Shown here in pieces: positions 50,733 through 58,975 of a stretch of DNA of 64,000 bases. Made by a program: the position numbers and the translations under genes. The DNA lies in the NCBI RefSeq assembly GCF_014649875.1, contig NZ_BMTW01000005.1, forward strand, positions 166,456 through 230,455, in the 5' to 3' direction. Origin of the DNA: Streptomyces rubiginosohelvolus. GTDB lineage: Bacteria; Actinomycetota; Actinomycetes; Streptomycetales; Streptomycetaceae. Each line of letters starts with the position of its first letter. Positions within the stretch are counted from its first letter, which is position 1. A model generated the notes under the pieces. That model was not told where the DNA came from, ran no database searches, and saw only the letters and a list, made by a program, of their open reading frames with translations.

Positions 50733-51193
50733 CAGAGCCTCCCCGCTTCCGGAGCGGACTGTGCCGCCGAGCCCTCGGAGGAGGGGATCGTGTAGAAGGG
50801 AAAGACCAGGTTGCGCAGGTCGTTGGTGGCCCGCACGGTGTAGTGCACGTCGATGTAGAGCGTGCCCTCCTCGACCGCGTCGAAGGCGACGACCACATCC
50901 GTCACCTCGATCCGCGGCTCCCACCGCTCCAGCGAGGTGCGGACCTCCTGCGCGATCCGCCCGGCGGTCGCCCCGTCGCCGGGCGCGAAGACGTACTCGT
51001 GGATGCCGCAGCCGAACTCGGGGCGCATCGGCCGCTCACCCGGCGCGGTGCCGAGGATCAGCCCGATGGCCTCCTCGATCTCCTTGTCCCGTTCGACGAG
51101 GGCGATGCCGCCCGTCGGCCCGGTCCGCAGCGGGAAGCCCCAGCCGCGTCCGATGAATCCGCCGCCGCGTCCGGCGTACCCGTCGCCGCTCAC
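50732..51193 (-). CDS. gp25/GPW-family baseplate wedge protein
   Basis: A 153-residue protein with the gp25-like lysozyme-fold domain: EEAIGLILGTAPGERPMRPE followed by FGCGIHEYVFAP. In tail-like machines it links the baseplate wedge to the first sheath ring. The GTG start at 51193 overlaps the PAAR gene stop as GTGA. The N-terminal Gly-rich segment belongs to this gene; the open frame further upstream is a shadow of the PAAR gene. Confidence 0.9.
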   Translation of the reverse strand: MSGDGYAGRGGGFIGRGWGFPLRTGPTGGIALVERDKEIEEAIGLILGTAPGERPMRPEFGCGIHEYVFAPGDGATAGRIAQEVRTSLERWEPRIEVTDVVVAFDAVEEGTLYIDVHYTVRATNDLRNLVFPFYTIPSSEGSAAQSAPEAGRL

Positions 51194-51507
51194 ATCGGGC
51201 CCCCGATCAGGACGTTGAACGCACCGCTGATGATCGGCGCGCCGCAGGTGGTCTTGTCGCCCATCCGGGCCGCGGGCAGCCCGCCGATCAGCACCGCGCC
51301 GCCGATCGCGGCGGCCGGGTTGGGCATGATCACGTTGCCGGGGCCGAGCGCCGCGTGCGGGGGGACGACGCACCCGTGCAGGCTCCCGGTGACGGCCGCG
51401 GGCCGGCCGCCGATGAGCACGGTGGCCACGGCCATCGCGCCCGGGGGCGGGGTGCCGATGAGGCCGCCGTGGGCGGTGCTGTCGCCCGTGCGGGCTGCGG
51501 GGGGCAT
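51190..51507 (-). CDS. PAAR-motif spike-tip protein
   Basis: A 105-residue PAAR protein that caps the central spike. It shows repeated PAAR-type turns (MPPAARTGDSTAHGG, GLPAARMGDKTTCG) and the repeated LIGG segments. It is a plain PAAR domain with no C-terminal toxin extension. It sits between the VgrG-like spike and the gp25 gene, the usual order in injection-system operons. Confidence 0.92.
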   Translation of the reverse strand: MPPAARTGDSTAHGGLIGTPPPGAMAVATVLIGGRPAAVTGSLHGCVVPPHAALGPGNVIMPNPAAAIGGAVLIGGLPAARMGDKTTCGAPIISGAFNVLIGGPM

Positions 51508-51569
51508 GACCGGGGTTCTCCTTGCTGTGGAAAGGGGCTTCGGGGATGCGGGAGGGAGCGGGCGGGCGG

Positions 51570-53351
51570 TCAGTTGATCCTGATGAGCTTGGCCTTGAGG
51601 ACGGCGAGCAGGCCGCCGTCGACCGTGACCCCCGTCTTGCCGTTGACGGTCACCGAGCGGCCCTTGATGTTCACGTCACCCGTGGCGCCCGCGTCGAGCG
51701 TGATGCCCGAGGCGGACAGCGTCACCGAGCTCAACTCCCTTGTCCCGCCTCGCGCTTTGACGGTGAGGGTGATCTCGCCCTTCTTCTCGTCGAGGACGAC
51801 GTCGAGCCGTTTGTCGCCGGTGGCGATCCGTACGCCCGCCGGACCGCGCGGGGCGTCCAGCAGCTCCAGCCGGTTCCCCGAACGAGACACCAGGGAGCGG
51901 CGGTTGACCTTTCCGCTGGTCGGGTCGACGAGCGGGACGTCGTGCGGGGAGGGCTTGTCGACCCCGTTGTAGAGCCCGCCGAGTACGTACGGGCTGTCCA
52001 GCAGCCCCTGTTCGAACCCGACCAGCACCTCGTCGTTGACCTCGGGGCTGAACACCCCGCCGCCGCCCTGGCCGCCCCACTGCACGGTGCGCACCCAGTC
52101 GGTGACGTACGTGTCGTCGAGCCAGGGGAACTTCAGCCGCACCCAGCCGCGTTGGCCCTTGCCCTCCTCGCGGATGTCGGTGACCACCCCGATCGCCAGA
52201 CCCGGCATGCGCGGACCGCGCGAGGGGGCGTTCGCACCGGCGGCGAGCCCGGAGAGCGACCGGTCCGGCGAGGCGCTGACGATCACCGTCGTGCGGTAGC
52301 CGGTGTCCGGTTCGAGTACGTGGTGCGCGGCTGTGGCGGTGTAGCGGCCGGAGAACGCGGGGCCCACATTGCCCAGCGTCACCGGCAGGCCCGCCCGCAG
52401 CTGCGGATTCCCGTACGCCACCGCCTCGACCTCCCCGAACCCGGCGCTCACGGACGCGGCGAGCGCCCCGGCCACGGCCCGGGTCTCCGCCTGGGTGCGG
52501 TACGGGGTGTCGGCGATCGTCGTCCGGGAGTTCCCCCCGAACATCTTGGCCGCCGTCGACGGGCTCATCCCCGGGGCGACGGTGTCGCTGCGCACGGACT
52601 GCTGCCGGGCCACCAGCCGGGTCTTGGTGTCGACGTTCCAGCCGCGCACCTCGACGCTGTCCGACCCGTCGGCCCCGGTCAGCACCGCGCGCAGGGCCAG
52701 CAGATTGTTCCCGTACTCCAGGACCATCGGGTCGCGCGTCGCGGACGTCGAGGGAGAGGGCGCCGAGGAGGCCGGGTCCGGCTTGGTGAACTGCAACCGG
52801 CCCTTGTCGTCGACCCGTACGGTGGCGCCGCTCTCGGCCGCGAGGTGCTGGAGGAACTCCCAGTCCGACACGTTCGGCTGGGTCAGCTGCTTGTACGTGA
52901 CCGGCGCGGCCTCGATCCGCCCGACCGCAAGACCCGCCCCGGCGGCGACCTTGCGGACGATGTCCGCCGTCTTCATGTTCCGGTACGCCACCACCTTCCG
53001 GCCGCGCTGCAGCCGGTGCGCCTTGGAGAACGCCCGGACGATGGTGAACGACCCGGTCGTGTCGGTGTCCAGCTCGACCGCGGTGACCTCCCCGGTGAAC
53101 AGCCGCTCGCGCCCCCGGTCCTTCACGGTCACGACCGAGATCTTCAGCGGGGTGCCCATGCCGATACCGGTCTTGGCGAGGAACGTGTGGTCAGGATCCC
53201 GGTACATCAGGACGGCCGTGTCCGGCAGACCCACGTTCTCGTCGACCACGCAGCTCACCAGCTGGGTGGCCCAGGCCGCGGGCAGCTCGGCGGGCGCCTC
53301 GACGATCGGGTCGGCGGCGAACGAGCGGCCGGGCGCTTCCTTCCCGCTCAT
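51570..53351 (-). CDS. VgrG-like spike protein
   Basis: A 593-residue spike. The N-terminal two thirds match the phage late-control D / VgrG fold. They are followed by an OB-fold (GVVTDIREEGKGQRGWVRLK, FSPEVNDEVLVGFEQG) and a repetitive beta-strand C-terminus for the spike needle. The ATG at 53351 overlaps the LysM gene stop as ATGA, with GGAGGAGGG upstream. It should sit under the PAAR tip. Confidence 0.92.
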   Translation of the reverse strand: MSGKEAPGRSFAADPIVEAPAELPAAWATQLVSCVVDENVGLPDTAVLMYRDPDHTFLAKTGIGMGTPLKISVVTVKDRGRERLFTGEVTAVELDTDTTGSFTIVRAFSKAHRLQRGRKVVAYRNMKTADIVRKVAAGAGLAVGRIEAAPVTYKQLTQPNVSDWEFLQHLAAESGATVRVDDKGRLQFTKPDPASSAPSPSTSATRDPMVLEYGNNLLALRAVLTGADGSDSVEVRGWNVDTKTRLVARQQSVRSDTVAPGMSPSTAAKMFGGNSRTTIADTPYRTQAETRAVAGALAASVSAGFGEVEAVAYGNPQLRAGLPVTLGNVGPAFSGRYTATAAHHVLEPDTGYRTTVIVSASPDRSLSGLAAGANAPSRGPRMPGLAIGVVTDIREEGKGQRGWVRLKFPWLDDTYVTDWVRTVQWGGQGGGGVFSPEVNDEVLVGFEQGLLDSPYVLGGLYNGVDKPSPHDVPLVDPTSGKVNRRSLVSRSGNRLELLDAPRGPAGVRIATGDKRLDVVLDEKKGEITLTVKARGGTRELSSVTLSASGITLDAGATGDVNIKGRSVTVNGKTGVTVDGGLLAVLKAKLIRIN

Positions 53352-54070
53352 CGGCCCTCCTCCGCCGGTCCGTCTTCCCGCCCGGGCACCAGAAGCTCCC
53401 GGCCGGGCGTCAGCGTCATCGGGTCGTCGATGTCGTTGGCGTACGCGATGGTGCGCCACGCGGTGGCGTCGCCGTACTCCCGCCAGGCCAACAGGGGCAG
53501 GCTGTCCCCGGCCACGACCCGGTGCGTGCGCCGCGCCTCCTTCGAACCCGAGGTGGGGTTCTGGCCCGCCGGATCGACGCTCGCCTCCTCGATGGAGAGG
53601 GAGCAGGTGGCGCGCAGCGGCTTCCCGTCGACGTCGAACAGGGTGTACGAGACCTGGAGGTTGGAGAGCACCCCGTCGAACGAGGTCGTCTTCGACGTCC
53701 CCCAGTCGAACCGCACCCAGGGGCTGGCGGGCGTCTTGCGGGCCAGACTGCTGGGGGTGGGGACACAGGCGGTCATCAACTGCTCCACCGCCTTCTCCAC
53801 GGAGTTGTCGTGGGTGGCGGTCGCGTCGAGGAACACCTCCAGCGACAGGGCCCGGGGCCCGCTGCCGACGAACTCGGGCAGCGCGGACTGCCCGGCCATC
53901 CGGGACGGGGTACGCCGCCACTCGGTGCTCTTGCTGAGCGACAGCTTCGCGGGGTTGAACTGCAACGTGAGGCGGGCGAGCGTGCCGCCGGGCTTGGCGC
54001 CGACGGCCGACGGCGGTTCCATGATGGTGAGTTGGGCACGAGCGCGGCTCGCGCGGAGAGCGGGTGACAT
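53348..54070 (-). CDS. LysM-containing baseplate hub protein
   Basis: A 240-residue protein whose N-terminal two thirds resemble the injection-system hub/tube adaptor family (LARLTLQFNPAKLSLSKSTE) and whose C-terminus is a LysM-like module (THRVVAGDSLPLLAWREYGD). It corresponds in place to Afp7-type proteins. LysM could contact peptidoglycan or simply act as an assembly module. Confidence 0.88.
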   Translation of the reverse strand: MSPALRASRARAQLTIMEPPSAVGAKPGGTLARLTLQFNPAKLSLSKSTEWRRTPSRMAGQSALPEFVGSGPRALSLEVFLDATATHDNSVEKAVEQLMTACVPTPSSLARKTPASPWVRFDWGTSKTTSFDGVLSNLQVSYTLFDVDGKPLRATCSLSIEEASVDPAGQNPTSGSKEARRTHRVVAGDSLPLLAWREYGDATAWRTIAYANDIDDPMTLTPGRELLVPGREDGPAEEGR

Positions 54071-54126
54071 TGCGGTTCCTCCTTCCTACGTCCTGGTCCT
54101 GTCCCTGGCGGATGCGCTGTTGCCTG

Positions 54127-54552
54127 TCAGGAGGGCTCCAGACCCTCGTGCGCGATCTCCAACGTCTCAATCGCCGCCTGGGAGTTGGCCGGGTCGAAGG
54201 ACGGTCCCTGCCAGCGCACCGGCACGATCCCGTGGACCTGCCAGCTGATGATCCGGCTCAGATCGGGGCGCAGTGCCACGATCTCGCCGTCCTTGGGCTC
54301 GACCCGCTGGATTGTCTCGTTCAGCCAGCGCGCGATCTTGAGGGTGTCGGTGGTCACCGGGCGGGTCAGCGTGATGTTCGTCCAGGTGATCCGCCCCGGC
54401 AGCTGCCAGGTGAACCCGTTGTTGCCGCCCTCGGCGTACGTCTCCATCTCCACCTCGGCGCCCAGGCCCGAGCAGGTGTGGAACGCGCCCAGGTCGCTGC
54501 CGCCGATCGCGAGCTTGAAGAACACGCTCGTCGCGAAGATGTTGTCGGTCAT
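54127..54552 (-). CDS. Second tube-like protein (gp19 family)
   Basis: A 141-residue phage tail tube family protein (FKLAIGGSDLGAFHTCSGLG, then TLEIAHEGLEPS). In related systems a second, diverged tube protein forms the first ring on the hub, and its place next to the LysM/VgrG genes supports that role. The main tube gene is at 58473-58913. Confidence 0.87.
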   Translation of the reverse strand: MTDNIFATSVFFKLAIGGSDLGAFHTCSGLGAEVEMETYAEGGNNGFTWQLPGRITWTNITLTRPVTTDTLKIARWLNETIQRVEPKDGEIVALRPDLSRIISWQVHGIVPVRWQGPSFDPANSQAAIETLEIAHEGLEPS

Positions 54553-54630
54553 GCGTCTCTCGTCTTCTCTGCGGTCGGTCGGTCGTACGGGGCGTGGCGG
54601 GGGCGGAGGCCGGTGTCTGTGCCGGGGCCG

Positions 54631-57600
54631 TCAGCGACGGCCGTCGTGCAGCCGCCCGCTGCGTTCCCGGCCCCGGCGCAGATCGGCGCGGATGAGCCGG
54701 CTCACCGGGTCGAGGAGCCGCCGGGCCAGCTCCTCGATCTCTGATCCGCTCAGCCGGTTCGCCGGGGGTGCGTCGGAGGCGTCGGCGGGCCCGGAGGCCG
54801 CCCCCGCCGCCCCGGCTGCGGGCCTGGCCGGGGCGGCCTGGACGGGCACCCCGGTGATCCCGGCGTTCGCCGCCGCACGCTGGACGGCTTGAGCCTTGGT
54901 CTCCGGGCGGCCCGCTCCGGCGCTCCGCGCGGGCGTACGGGGTGGTACCCGTACGGAGGGGGACGGCGGCCCGCCGGGAGCGGGGCCGCCCACGGGAGCC
55001 GGGTCGGTGGCCGGCGGACCGGCGCTGTCGGGCACGACCGGCAGCGCCTGCCGCTGTACGGGTACGGCGTCCGTCGACCGGGGCGCGGCGGGCGGATGGG
55101 GCCGGACGACGGGGGGCCGCCGTGCGAGGCCCGGTTGCGGGGTCTGGCGGGTCGCCGAGCCGGACGCCTGCTGCGGGGGCTGTGGGACGGGAGGCAGGGG
55201 CGAGGGCGTCGCGGAGCGCTGGACCGCCGTTCCCGGTGCTGTGGCGGAGGCTGAGTGCTGCCCGGCACCTGCCTGGGCGTCGCCGGATCCCGGCTGCGCC
55301 ACGTCGCGCCGCCAGGTGGCCGCGACGACCGGGCGGGACGAGTCGGCGCCCGTCGCCACCGGAGGTCCCGAAAACCCTTCGGCGGAACCGGTGTTGATGC
55401 TCAGGGGGCGGTCCGGGAGCAGGGTGCGTGCCCGCTGGACCCTGGAGGGCGTTGACGTGGGTGCCGTACCGCCGGAGCCGTGTGCCGTCGTCGTACGGTC
55501 CCGGGGGATGGGCCGGATGCGTACCGGGGGCGGGGGAGCGGTGGTGGCCGAGCGCTGGACGGGTGCGGGCTCGGGTCCGGGCCGGGACGGTTCGGCGGGG
55601 GCCGACCTCACGGGCATCGCGGTGGACGTCGTCGTCGGCGGTGCCGGGGCGGGGGCCGGAGCCCGGTCCGTGCTCGGGCGCGTCATGGCGGACGGAAGGT
55701 CACCGAGCAGCGGAGCGCCGCCGCCGAGCCGGGCGGTCGGCGGCAGCGAGGGGAGCGGCGCACCGATCCCGCCGCGCACCCGGGCGGAAGTGTTCGGTCC
55801 CGGGGCCGGTGCGCGCAGCACGGTGGGGGACGGCTCGGACGGTTTCGACGACGGCTGACGCCGTGCCGGGGTCTCGGCCGGACCGGAGGACGAAGGCCCG
55901 GCCTTCGCGGGTGTCGCGGCCGAAGGGGCCAGCGGGATCTGGGGGTTCGGCTGCTCCGACGCCTGGCGCTGGAGCACCGGCATGGCTGCTGCTGGAGGCA
56001 CGGCCCCGGGAGCGGACGGGACGACTCCGGTCGGTTCGGCGGTAGGGGCCGGCCTGGCCCCGGCGGGCATTTCGCGCAGCGGTTTGCCCAGGGCCGGGCG
56101 TACGGCCTCGGGGGCGGGCCGGTCGGGGCTGGCGCCGGGGTCGGAGTGCGGGGGAGCGGGCCTGTCGGGGGCGACCGGTCCCGTACGGTCCGGGGCGACC
56201 GACTCCCTACGGTGCGGGGCGACCGGCTCCGTACGGTCCGGGCGGCTCCGCTCCTCGGACGCGGCTCGCTGGACGGCGGCGGGTGCGGCTGTCGGGGGCG
56301 CCGCCGAGAACGGCGCGGGCGCGGCCGGGGCGGCCGGTGTGGCAGGCGCGAGCCCGGTGATCTGCCGCAGCGGCATGGCCGGGCGCCGGGCCACGGTCAG
56401 CGGCGGCGCGATGCGGTGCGGGCGCACGGCAGCGGGCCGCGACGGCGGGCGGACGGCGGCCGCAGCGTTGTTCCCGGGCCCGAGCGTGGGCCGCGCGGGA
56501 GCGGGATGGGCTCCCGCACGCTCGACCGAGTCGGCCGGGGCCGAGGGGCCGGATGTGCGGGCCGAGTTCGATGAGCCGGCTGAGCTGCCCGAGCCGGATG
56601 AGCGGGCTGAGCCGGACGCCGAACTGCCTGAGCTGCCCGAGCCCGAGCCGGCCGTGGAGGACGAGCCGGATGAGCTCGCCGAGCCGACCGAGTCCGACGG
56701 GCCGGACGAGCCGGACCGGAGCGAGGAGTTGCCCGAGGCCGATGAGCCGGACGAGCCCGACGGAGCCGAGGAGCCGGACGAGTCCGCCGATCCGGCCGCG
56801 GACCGGGTCGCCGAACCGGACCTGGCTGAGTTCGCGGACCCGGATCCCGCCCCGGACCGCGCCGCGGTCGAGCGCCCGGACGCCTCCCCGGACCGGGCCG
56901 CTTCAGCGGGTCCCGACGAGCCCGCCGTACCTGACGCGGCCGCACGTCCCGTCGAAGCCGCCGAGCGCGACACGTAGACCGTCTCCGGCGCACCCGCCGA
57001 TGACGACCGGTTCGCAGGTCCGGAGGCACCTGACGACGACGGGTTCCCGGACCCCGAAGCACCCGACGACGGGTCCCCGAACTTCGGGGCACGCGACGAC
57101 GACCGCGACGTAGCCCTTGAAGCAGCCGACGACGACCGGTCCGCAGGCCCCGAAGCGCCGGACGACGACCGCGACGCCGCTCCCGAAGCAGCCGACAACG
57201 AGCCGCTCGCGGGATCCGCAGCACGCGGCGACGACCGGTTCACGGTCCCAGAAGCCGCCGACCGCTGGACCGGCGGCGACGCCGGACCCGGCTTCCCCGA
57301 CCCCGTACCCCTACCCGTACCGCGCACGGATGCCCTCCCCGCCGAGGCGGACGGCAGGTCCGACGCGGGCCCGACGGGCTCGGCGGGATCGTCGGCGGGC
57401 CGGACCGCGCGGAGCAGCAGCGGGCCGCCGGGGGACGTCGCGGGGCGCGCGGAGCCCGGGCGGGCGACTCCGTGGATGAGGCCGACCGGGGCCGACGGCA
57501 GGACGGCGTGGCCGAGTTCGCCGCCGAGGGACGGGTTCTGCCAGGAGGCCAGGCGCGAGCGGAACCGCAGCCCGTCGCTCACACCGATCGAGGACCGGGC

Positions 57601-57813
57601 GACGGTCACCGACGGCGGGGCCACCCGCCGCCATCCGCCGTCCCAGCCACCGCCGTCCCAGCCACCGTGGTCGGCGCCACCGTTACCGCCCTCGTCGGAC
57701 GCGGCGGGCGTGGCGGGCACGGCGGAGGCGTCGCCGTGCCCGCTCCCGCCCTCCGGAGAGGGCGCGTCGGACCGCCGACGGTCCGCCCGGCGCAGCCAGT
57801 CCCCGAACCCCAC
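54631..57813 (-). CDS. Large disordered injection-system protein with repeated VQR motifs
   Basis: A 1,060-residue protein of unknown function inside the injection-system operon. The first 150 residues are a distinct segment (MGFGDWLRRADRRRSD, then SIGVSDGLRFRSRLASWQNP). Most of the rest is disordered Pro/Ala/Ser/Gly sequence with a Ser-Gly-Ala tract. Eight VQR or LQR motifs occur in it, mostly after a Pro or Ala and followed by S, A or Q. The C-terminal 45 residues form a charged amphipathic segment (LSGSEIEELARRLLDPVSRL). The GTG at 57813 lies four bases after the previous stop. It could be a scaffold, adaptor or tape-measure substitute. Confidence 0.75.
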   Translation of the reverse strand: MGFGDWLRRADRRRSDAPSPEGGSGHGDASAVPATPAASDEGGNGGADHGGWDGGGWDGGWRRVAPPSVTVARSSIGVSDGLRFRSRLASWQNPSLGGELGHAVLPSAPVGLIHGVARPGSARPATSPGGPLLLRAVRPADDPAEPVGPASDLPSASAGRASVRGTGRGTGSGKPGPASPPVQRSAASGTVNRSSPRAADPASGSLSAASGAASRSSSGASGPADRSSSAASRATSRSSSRAPKFGDPSSGASGSGNPSSSGASGPANRSSSAGAPETVYVSRSAASTGRAAASGTAGSSGPAEAARSGEASGRSTAARSGAGSGSANSARSGSATRSAAGSADSSGSSAPSGSSGSSASGNSSLRSGSSGPSDSVGSASSSGSSSTAGSGSGSSGSSASGSARSSGSGSSAGSSNSARTSGPSAPADSVERAGAHPAPARPTLGPGNNAAAAVRPPSRPAAVRPHRIAPPLTVARRPAMPLRQITGLAPATPAAPAAPAPFSAAPPTAAPAAVQRAASEERSRPDRTEPVAPHRRESVAPDRTGPVAPDRPAPPHSDPGASPDRPAPEAVRPALGKPLREMPAGARPAPTAEPTGVVPSAPGAVPPAAAMPVLQRQASEQPNPQIPLAPSAATPAKAGPSSSGPAETPARRQPSSKPSEPSPTVLRAPAPGPNTSARVRGGIGAPLPSLPPTARLGGGAPLLGDLPSAMTRPSTDRAPAPAPAPPTTTSTAMPVRSAPAEPSRPGPEPAPVQRSATTAPPPPVRIRPIPRDRTTTAHGSGGTAPTSTPSRVQRARTLLPDRPLSINTGSAEGFSGPPVATGADSSRPVVAATWRRDVAQPGSGDAQAGAGQHSASATAPGTAVQRSATPSPLPPVPQPPQQASGSATRQTPQPGLARRPPVVRPHPPAAPRSTDAVPVQRQALPVVPDSAGPPATDPAPVGGPAPGGPPSPSVRVPPRTPARSAGAGRPETKAQAVQRAAANAGITGVPVQAAPARPAAGAAGAASGPADASDAPPANRLSGSEIEELARRLLDPVSRLIRADLRRGRERSGRLHDGRR

Positions 57814-57817
57814 ACGA

Positions 57818-57976
57818 TCACCCGCCTTCGTTGACGCGGGTGTTGATCCGCGCTATCTCCCGCACCCACTGCTGTCGCTCGCCGTGGGTGAGGTCGAGAA
57901 TGTCCTCACGCTGCCAATGGAAGTGGTAGGCGACGTACGCGATCTCCTCCCGCAGCCGGGGAAGCGCGTACGTCAC
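57818..57976 (-). CDS. Small conserved injection-system protein (DUF6760-like)
   Basis: A 52-residue protein (TYALPRLREEIAYVAYHFHW). Short proteins of this type occur next to tube genes in injection systems and phage tails. The GTG at 57976 overlaps the preceding stop as GTGA with GGGGGA upstream; the open frame before it is not used. The role is unknown, possibly an assembly chaperone. Confidence 0.75.
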   Translation of the reverse strand: MTYALPRLREEIAYVAYHFHWQREDILDLTHGERQQWVREIARINTRVNEGG

Positions 57977-58476
57977 GATTCCCCCAGGCGCCCACCCGAG
58001 AGGTCCACCTCGAACGATCCCTGGCACAGCGGGCAGGTCACCGCGGCATGCGTGTGGCCCTCGCTGTTGATCCGGCGGTAGAAGTCCTGGAGGAACGCCA
58101 CGTCGGTCGCGTACATCCGCTCGACGATCCCGGTGTGGACGTCGGTGACCGGGCCGAGCTGGGTGATCACCTGGGCCAGCAGCACCACGGACAGGTACGC
58201 CGGGTTCTCCTTCACCCGCAGGTCGATCTGGGGCTTGAGCTCGTCCCGGGCCGTCGCGAGCCGCATGGTGCCGTTCCGGTGCACCTGGCCCTCGTCGTCG
58301 ACGTACCCACGCGGTAGCTCGAAGGCGAACTCCGTCTGCAGCGTGTCCCGTTCGCGCCGGGGCGCGCGGGAGGGCGCCGGCGTGGCCGGAGCCTCCTGGC
58401 GGGTGGCGGTCGCGGCGGCCAGGTTGTCGAGGGTCTCTTCGAGCCCGGCACCCGGCGTAACGGTCCGGCGCCTCAT
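57973..58476 (-). CDS. Injection-system protein with C-terminal CxxC
   Basis: A 167-residue protein, probably an assembly factor. After a Pro/Ala-rich N-terminus it has a conserved mixed domain (FAFELPRGYVDDEGQVHRNG, YATDVAFLQDFYRRINSEGH) and ends in HTHAAVTCPLCQG, a possible zinc site. The ATG at 58476 overlaps the tube gene stop as ATGA. I recognise only its place between the tube gene and the small DUF6760-like gene. Confidence 0.72.
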   Translation of the reverse strand: MRRRTVTPGAGLEETLDNLAAATATRQEAPATPAPSRAPRRERDTLQTEFAFELPRGYVDDEGQVHRNGTMRLATARDELKPQIDLRVKENPAYLSVVLLAQVITQLGPVTDVHTGIVERMYATDVAFLQDFYRRINSEGHTHAAVTCPLCQGSFEVDLSGGRLGES

Positions 58477-58913
58477 TCGACCACGATCTCCTCGAAGGTG
58501 ATGGTCACCGTCTCCGTCGCCGCGCTGGACTCGCCGGCCTTGAGCGAGGGGCCCTCCCACTTGGAGGCCCAGCCCTGCATCAGCTGGATGCGGCGGACGG
58601 TCTCGCCCGTCGAGTCCTTGATCTCGATCGTGAGGTTCTGCCGGGCGGTGTCGACGGCCCCGTTGTTGAGGGTCTCCTTGATCCAGGTGGTGAACTCGCT
58701 GCTCTTGTCGAGCCCGCGGGTGATCGTCACCTCGCCCGCCTGGCGGGCGCCCGGCTGCTTGCGGATGATCTGCTTGCCGTCTGCGGTCACCTGACGGACC
58801 TCGACGACTTCTTCCTCGACGGTCATGCCGCTGATCTCCTGGATGGACTCCACGAGATAGCCGCCGAGCTGAACGCCGAAGATATGGGTGGAAAGAGCGT
58901 CGCCCTCTGCCAT
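58473..58913 (-). CDS. Inner tube protein
   Basis: A 146-residue gp19-family tube protein (ALSTHIFGVQLGGYLVESIQ, TITRGLDKSSEFTTWIKETL, SKWEGPSLKAGESSAATETV). It stacks in rings inside the sheath and is propelled on contraction. It follows the sheath gene after 62 bases. Confidence 0.92.
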   Translation of the reverse strand: MAEGDALSTHIFGVQLGGYLVESIQEISGMTVEEEVVEVRQVTADGKQIIRKQPGARQAGEVTITRGLDKSSEFTTWIKETLNNGAVDTARQNLTIEIKDSTGETVRRIQLMQGWASKWEGPSLKAGESSAATETVTITFEEIVVE

Positions 58914-58975
58914 GACTGTGTGTCACCTGTTCCGGTTGCGATGGTGCTGCGGGTGGTGGGGAAGGGCCGCGAGGG

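Noticed and set aside
56553..57113. Ser/Arg/Pro-rich plus-strand frame and its tandem short repeats, considered as a repeat array
   Set aside because: The periodicity comes from the Ser-Gly-Ala codons of the minus-strand disordered protein. There is no spacer structure, so it is not CRISPR.
54631..57813. The disordered protein as a definite tape measure
   Set aside because: Tape measures are usually long and helical; this chain is mostly Pro/Ala/Ser disorder, so the role was left open.
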